Shown: positions 58,200 to 64,000 of the stretch, one piece after another
How positions within the stretch are numbered: the first letter of the stretch is position 1
Layout: every line of letters begins with the position of its first letter
Assembly: GCA_026874595.1 (NCBI GenBank)
Contig: CM049313.1
Span: 17,855,508-17,919,507, forward strand
Length of the DNA: 64,000 bases
Origin: Sipunculus nudus
Taxonomy: Eukaryota; Annelida; Sipuncula; Golfingiida; Sipunculidae
Direction of reading: 5' to 3'
Notes under the pieces: generated by a model
What the model was told of the DNA's origin: nothing
Databases searched by the model: none
The model's input: only the letters and a program-made list of their open reading frames with translations
Position numbers and translations under genes: made by a program

Positions 58200-58693
58200 G
58201 CCTCGCCTCAGTTATCATAACTAGTATAATCCATATAAAGTAGATTAGGTTCATTCGAAAAAGAGTTTATATAAATGGTTAACTGTCTTAGCATACCGCT
58301 TTTTCTTGAAATATGAATTCACTGCGTCATATTTCTCTCTTATAAGGGTCTCGAAATTAATCAAACAGTTGATGAATAACACATAATCAATAAATTGATA
58401 TGCGGTCATTGATACATAAAATACGTATAACCATGAATACAACTCACGGGACTTGTAAAACTTGTTGAAAATGGGTTTGTTTTCCCTCATTTCGGTTGTT
58501 TTTCAAAAGTACACAAAACATATATTTTGACTTTTTTCTTCCTAACCATTCCATTAATGTAATGAAAATGCCATCTCGATAACATGAAATGTTTATTCCT
58601 TTACAATATTTATGAGAAAAGCTAACCCTTTTTTATTTGAACCATACATTACAGTAACAAAAAAAAATCCAGATCTTTACGTACAAAAAAAAA

Positions 58694-58970
58694 AGGTATG
58701 TTCTGAAGATTTCAGCTGTTCTTCAAACAAATAACTTTTTTTGCTAAAAGTGTGTCCATGTGACAATTAATTCTCATGAAACGGTGATAAAAAAAATCAT
58801 GAATGGGAAACAGCTAGTTTCTGTAGATCAACAGCTTGATTTTTTTTGTTACAAGATTGCGTGTCGTATCTTCATACTATCAAGCCTCTGGAAGCCAAGC
58901 TTCAGACACGTTGATTCATTCAACCGCACTGGTGACTATATCATGAATATAGATAAAAGGTAATTCAATC
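58694..58970. repeat. Dispersed repeat D copy 1, U4
   Basis: Same as 4808-5090. The preceding 58200-58693 is AT-rich spacer with nothing recognised. Confidence 0.7.
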
Positions 58971-59207
58971 ATTCAGATGGATCTTTAGCGGCATTTACCG
59001 GGCGCGCGGTATGCAATATAGATTCACGTGGGGCATTTATCGGGCGGGTGGTAAAATACTGCTTTATACACCAACCCGGCTGATTTACTATTTACTTCTG
59101 TGGGTTATGTTGACATAATTTTGTCACGTTGAAGCCTGATCAGGTGCCATACTGCGCGCGGTATTCGGATCCAATTCTCCTCTGAGAATTCAATTTTACT
59201 GCGTGTA

Positions 59208-59752
59208 CTGCAAACAAATAACTTTTTTTAAAGGTGTCCATGTGACATTTTACTCTCATGAATTGGCGATAAAGAAAGCAAAAAAAAAAAATAATAATAA
59301 CGTGAAACAGCTAGTTTCTGTAGATCATCAGCTTGATTTTTTATTACAAGATAGCGTGTCATATCTTCATACTATCAAGCCTATGGCAGCTACGCTTCAG
59401 ACCATTTGATTCATTCAACCACCCTAGTGAATATTTCATGGATATAGATAAAAGGTGTTCAAACCATTCAGACGACTGAGGTTCACGGATTTTTGAGGCT
59501 ATCGTTAGCATTGTTTTAAGGGCATCCAGAATCTAACAATCAAAATCTTTTAAACCTCGTCCACTTCTGGTGGATATGTTCAGACGTTGCGCGAAAAATG
59601 TATTTAGTTTTATATTTTTTCGTTTGATTGGATCTGCAGTTGTGATTTCGGCCGGAACACTAGCAGGCTTGTTCATCATTCATGAAATAGACACCTAAGC
59701 AGCTCACCTGGCATCACCTTTGTTAGCCCCAGATAATCCAGAATACAAACAG

Positions 59753-59755
<3 letters not shown>
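59208..59755. repeat. Dispersed repeat D copy 2, U4
   Basis: Same as 5315-5942 but with two small deletions, about 8 bp near 59543 and about 75 bp near 59709, the latter removing the segment before TGGCATCACC. Confidence 0.75.

Positions 59756-59817
<62 letters not shown>
59754..59817. repeat. (TA)n microsatellite at alpha end, U4
   Basis: Same locus as 5943-5995. Confidence 0.95.
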
Positions 59818-59819
<2 letters not shown>

Positions 59820-60205
59820 AATTATATTGGTCAGTGGTTACAATCACCGCTATTGTAATTTATCCGGTCAAGTCTTTACAGTATTTTTTCATCTCTTTCC
59901 AGGATTCAAAAGTTGACCTAAGGACTATGATGATAACAATTCTTAATAATCTAACTGATCAAATGTGAGGTGAGTTAATTACTAAATCGCATATTTGGAA
60001 ATAATTTCACTGGTCACTGGCCAACTTTAGGAAAAGAAAGGGTCCAATCAAGGGGGTTAATGACAAAACTAAATAAAAGGTCCCAAGGTCCGGATATAAT
60101 GGGGGGCAGGGGCCCAGGCCGCAGACAAATAGGCCTGAAACCCTTAAAATCAACTTCGGCGGCTGAAAATGGGCTGTTAGCTAACATAGATCTATGGTCA
60201 ACTTT

Positions 60206-60265
60206 GGCCTATCAGCCTGAGGCCTGGGCTACTGGCCTGAGGGTTACTGGCCTGAGGCCTAGGCC
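60206..60265. repeat. GGCCTGAGG minisatellite, U4
   Basis: Same array as 6361-6420. Confidence 0.75.
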
Positions 60266-60371
60266 ACTACTTGTTCCCTTTGATTCATATAGTGTTTTTG
60301 CAAATTCCACTTAAGTACCCTGGTAATACTTAACAATTGCTCAAAAGAAGCCCCGGTTTTAAGGGGAATCC

Positions 60372-60830
60372 TAAGGGCCTCTTCCACCTGATGGTATAAC
60401 TTGTTAAGTCCAAATCAAAATCTGGACCGCTAATAAATACCTTCTTCCTGTGCCGTAATGGCCCCATGACTCTTTTAGCAACAAACAATTTCTGTAACCT
60501 AAAATGCCACTTAACAACATTTTGCCAGATGCCTGTTTCGCCCCATAGAACTGCTCTTTTACCAAATTAATGTAAATGACTTCCCCGAAAGTAAAGTCGA
60601 ATTGCTGGAGTTCTTTGGGGGAACTATTGAAAGCAAAACACACGCAGAATACCGCTGTTCTATCCCTTATAGAGGATCTAATGACTTCGACCACTTCAGC
60701 ATCCGAATGGTGAGGGTTGTCAAATAGGCACCGCGCGTGGTACGTACTTCCGCTAGAGAAACGGAAGGTCTTTAACAGATGGATCCCAAGAAAAGCAAGG
60801 TAATCTTGGTTTTAACGTTACCATGCAGTG
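60372..60830 (-). pseudogene. Gag/PNMA-like capsid fossil, beta of U4
   Basis: Same fossil. The frame 60404-60694 (minus) carries IRSSIRDRTAVF, LQQFDFTFGEV and EQFYGAKQ, then shifts frame after GAKQAS because of a one-base change in the run after the capsid helix. Non-functional. Confidence 0.6.
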
Positions 60831-61376
60831 AAGACTAGATGGTACGGGGGGGGGATGTGCACACGTGTGAGTTCTGCCTTGTCTTTGGACTAATTTTCTC
60901 CTTGAGTTTGAGGTGTCCCAGAAATACTGTGCAGGCAAACCGCAAAACCACGACACCTCCATACTCCACAAATTTTGTAGGCTGCGCCAATATGACCCAT
61001 GTGGTTCCGGCGGAGCATATGGACCTGACCGGCAAACAATAAATACGACGAATAGACGGACACAGGTTATTTGGTTCTTGTAAAAGTTGAGGCTCCCTGA
61101 CGTTGTGCCGTATGGAGCTGAACTCGAGCTCAATGAATGACAATTTACAAGGAACAAAAATTTTGATATATAGCTATAAATACGTTTACAATTCGAGGTT
61201 TTCTCTGATACAGAGAGATCGCGAGTTGCGGATACTAGTTTAATATAGGGAAAGGGTGACGGCTTTTAGGTAGACTATAATTAGTTTATTAACACACGAG
61301 CTTTCGAAGCGCACAGGCTTCTTCAGGTGGTAATGTTTACGTTAGAAAAAAGGCGAGTATCCATAGCCAATGTTGT

Positions 61377-61910
61377 TGAAATTTGTACGAGTATTTACGA
61401 GTAAGTTAAGCAATATAAAGGTGTTCAAGGAGTTTCATCGTCGTTGTGTTTTCCCGCAGTTTTCTCGGCGCGCAACTCGGCACCGAACGAAAAGCGTTAA
61501 TTGAACATAACTTAGCCGCAAATAACACAAAATAGTTGAATTTGCAGAGTCCCTTTCTATCAATGAAATATAAGGTTTGCATAGTTAAAATCCGCTTTTC
61601 ACGCCTATTTCCATCTTTCTCTTCTGATTAGATTGACACTTGTCTTATCATTGCTGCATTTTGAAACCGTTGGGTTCTACAACAGGCTGCGGGACAAGGT
61701 CATACTTATCTGATCTCCTCTACAAACAGATTCACTAGCCATTTTCCAGTGGACAATAGCAAACAACGCGCTTCAGGAATTAGTAATTGTTTACTATGGG
61801 TCAATCCGAGAAACCCCTCCTCCCCCGTTTAAAATACTATCAATCTATCAATGAAATATAAGGTTTGCATAGTTAAAATCCGCTTTTCACGCCTATTTCC
61901 ATCTTTCCAT
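61377..61910. repeat. Rearranged stretch in beta of U4
   Basis: Compared with U2 the order is: break at U2 32401, then U2 about 33454-33692, then back to U2 33219-33438, then U2 about 33635 onward. About 1 kb is lost overall from its normal place, one 220 bp piece has moved, and a 60 bp piece (TATCAATGAAATATAAGG to TTTCCATCTTT) is present twice (61558-61619 and 61848-61909). Confidence 0.85.
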
Positions 61911-62180
61911 CTGCTGAGCATCTGCATGTCTGCTAAGAGAAATACAAAATATGTCCTTTATTTAACAAAGGATATTTTTTTCTTTTTTAACATAAGATAT
62001 TGTTGGATTTAAGGTGGGTGGATTTTCAAAGCCTTGTTTATCCCGCATATGGAGATGGTCATTGAGTTTTACATCTCGATTAGCACAGATGGAAAATTAC
62101 ACTTATTGCAATTTGTGCGATACATGTACACACGGATAATTTCATCATATTGTTACTACATATTTTATTAAATATCCAAT

Positions 62181-62182
<2 letters not shown>

Positions 62183-62211
<29 letters not shown>

Positions 62212-62235
62212 ATAATAATTAGAAGAAGAAGAATA
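62183..62235. repeat. (AAT)n / (GAA)n microsatellite, U4
   Basis: Expanded AAT trinucleotide run followed by AGAAGAAGAAG. The same locus in U1 (about 9100) and U2 (about 33970) is shorter and preceded by TTAATATTTAAT. Confidence 0.85.
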
Positions 62236-63292
62236 CATTAATTCCTTATAATATATATTTACATAAAGTTTCATAGAATGGTTCCTCAGTTATTATGCCC
62301 TGCAAATAAACAAATTTAAACCGTATTTGCTGACATCGATAGTACATTTAGTTATGATAACTAACGCTAAACACTCTCGATTATGACTCACATGGTACGT
62401 GACGTTAGGTAGTCTGGATTGTTTAGTGGTAACACGCTGTAAGGCCGCTGTGCATAGGTTTGTGTACGTGTTTAATGCATACATTAGTTGGAATAAGCAA
62501 AATTGAGGGCAGATGTGTTCCGTTTGTTCCTCGATTTTGGATTTGAATTTGCACAGTATTTGGCCTTGGCGCACGCTTGTGTTAATCTTATCAAATTATT
62601 TAAAATTAATGCTATAGTCAAATTTAATGTATAAGACTGGTACATGACCTCTGACACTTATAATCAAATTGACAATCAAGCAGATCGGTAAGCAAGTGGA
62701 AGGTCAGATATGAGTGTTGTGAGTGAAAACAGAATTAATGCAGTTATGAGTGACGATATATTATTAAATTGGCAAACATTAGCCATAATTCAATTAGTGG
62801 ATGGAACAGGTAGATATCCTGTGGGTTGACCTTAAACTGCACGTGCGGCACGATTCAAACCAATTCTGAATTGTAAGGAAGGTCGTAGGTGAATTTCATG
62901 ATTAATACCTTAATAACCAAATGTGAAATGTGAAATTTTTACAACCCACAGTATCCCAGGTGCGCTTGGCCAATGAGTGTTTATCATCCAGCTAAACAAA
63001 ACACACACCACGCTTCTGGCAATTCCCTATGCTTCGATCTACAGTGCGTGGGTTTGTTTCTATGTCCCTTCACAAATACTTTCATTGTGCCGGTACTCCT
63101 CCGCGTGCAACAGATGGACACAAACAAAGCGAACAATTCAAGTATATTAACCATCGCCTACTGAATTTAAAACCATTACCACACAGGTCTCAAACCATCA
63201 ACATCGTAACCATACTCGAAGATTCTACGCAGGTTTGTTACAGGTAAGAACGATAATGACTCTACTGATTCTATCAAATACCAATGCTTATA

Positions 63293-63460
63293 AGGATGGA
63301 CCTGGACAGTCGAGTGGTAACACTTTCGGCTCCGTCCGCTGGCTACCCTGGTTTGATTCATGGCGTGGATATGAGAGGGGTTTGTAGTGGCAGGGAACTG
63401 AGACCGATTTCCCCCCTGGCTGTCTGGTTTCCCCCAACTCTTTAAGTACACAATAACGGT
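63293..63460 (+). mobile_element. tRNA-derived SINE-like element, beta of U4
   Basis: Same element. Its middle reads GTAGTGGCAGGGAACTGAGACC, intermediate between the alpha and other beta versions, which supports common origin. Confidence 0.42.
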
Positions 63461-63858
63461 ATATGTGCTGAAGATTTCAGCTGTTCTGCACACAAATAGC
63501 TTTTTTTCGGAAAGAGTGTCCATGTGACATTTTACTCTCATGAACCTGAAAAAAAAACAAACAACATTAATGTGAAACAGCTAGTTTATGTAGATCAACA
63601 GCTTGATTTGTCGTTACAAGACGTCGTATCTTCATACTATTGAAGATACACACTGAAAAATTCAGCCGCACTGGGGACTGTTTCATGGATATAGATAAAT
63701 GGTTAACTATTTTATCATTCAGATGACTTAGATACACAGTTTCTCTGCGGCTACCTTTAGCATTAAGGGCATCGAGAATCTTACAGTCAAAGAAAGTTAT
63801 TTAAACCCCTTCCGTTTCTGGTGCATGTGTTCAGACGGTGCGCGAAAAGTGTATTTAT
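63458..63858. repeat. Dispersed repeat D copy 3, left part, U4
   Basis: Same as 10361-10757. The inserted sequence begins at about 63859 and is cut by the window end. Confidence 0.75.
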
Positions 63859-64000
63859 TAACAAACCTGTGAGCTTATGCGATTGCGCAGCGTCGTTTGT
63901 CTGCCGTCCATGGTTATGAGAAGCTGAACCCATGCTATCTAAGAAACCGTCAGCGCCAACAGCTCCTAATTGCATGTCAAATCAGTCACATGTCAGACTT
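63859..64000. mobile_element. 2.8 kb insertion, left edge, U4
   Basis: First 142 bp of the same insertion, with GCGCAGCGTCGTTTGTCTGC, truncated by the window end. Confidence 0.55.

Larger units (their letters stand above)
55471..60276. repeat. Block alpha of U4, complete
   Basis: Collinear with 26478-31308. It shows that the shorter U1 version is a deletion and not the ancestral state. Confidence 0.85.
51288..64000. repeat. Segmental duplication unit U4, cut by window end
   Basis: Fourth start of the unit, running collinear with U2 through leader, alpha and most of beta until the window ends inside the 2.8 kb beta insertion. It keeps the alpha segment that U1 lost. It has its own deletions near 59536 and 59709 and a rearranged stretch at 61377-61910. 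The peptide gene of this unit, if present, lies beyond the window. Confidence 0.94.
60277..64000. repeat. Block beta of U4, partial and rearranged
   Basis: Collinear with beta of U2 to 61376, then rearranged to about 61910, then collinear again to the window end inside the 2.8 kb insertion. The stretch 61911-62972 contains an expanded (AAT)n tract and AT-rich spacer, with no gene recognised. Confidence 0.85.

Noticed and set aside
1-64000. rRNA, functional tRNA or hammerhead ribozyme genes
   Set aside because: I looked for conserved rRNA words, complete tRNA cloverleaf boxes and CTGATGA...GAAA ribozyme cores and saw none that were convincing by eye.

Overview
This is AT-rich eukaryotic genomic DNA, most likely from a marine mollusc or another lophotrochozoan invertebrate. 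Very few reading frames are long, one small gene with spliced exons can be read, and the rest is decayed retroelements, a TIR element, tRNA-derived SINE-like pieces, many (TA)n tracts and a satellite. There are no operons, and I recognised no rRNA, functional tRNA or CRISPR array. The taxonomic guess rests on repeat style only and is moderate at best.

The main feature is a recent tandem segmental duplication. The same opening sequence recurs at 1, 22347, 46655 and 51288, which defines unit U1 (1-22346), U2 (22347-46654), a gutted U3 (46655-51287) and an incomplete U4 (51288-64000). By eye U1, U2 and U4 differ by about 1-2 percent plus indels. A full unit is ordered: leader L (about 4.1 kb, no recognised gene), block alpha, block beta, then the gene region G (about 5.8 kb). 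Alpha and beta are themselves older, more diverged tandem duplicates, and the start of G repeats their tail (gamma). The array is therefore nested. Alpha and beta each carry a minus-strand Gag-like fossil, a conserved open frame or its remnant, a SINE-like piece and copies of a roughly 0.3-0.6 kb dispersed repeat ending in (TA)n. Beta is enlarged by a 2.8 kb insertion with degenerate 270 bp tandem repeats and by a 5'-truncated non-LTR retrotransposon (L2/CR1/Jockey-like).

Region G holds the only convincing gene. It is a three-coding-exon gene for a 78-residue secreted peptide with a clear signal peptide and phase-consistent splice sites. It is present twice, in U1 (17113-20136) and U2 (42302-44452), and the first two coding exons are identical between copies. 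A possible upstream exon and TATA box precede each copy. I do not recognise the family. Skipping the 28-nt exon 2 would switch the last exon to another open frame and give an 87-residue cysteine-containing protein.

Unit-specific lesions: U1 lost 2,507 bp of alpha and about 315 bp of the retrotransposon. U2 lost about 1 kb of intron 1, cutting a pogo/Tigger-like TIR element. U3 kept only 643 bp and 879 bp from the two ends of a unit, with a 3.1 kb array of about 403 bp AACGTT-rich monomers between them. U4 has a deleted, reordered and partly duplicated stretch around 61377-61910.
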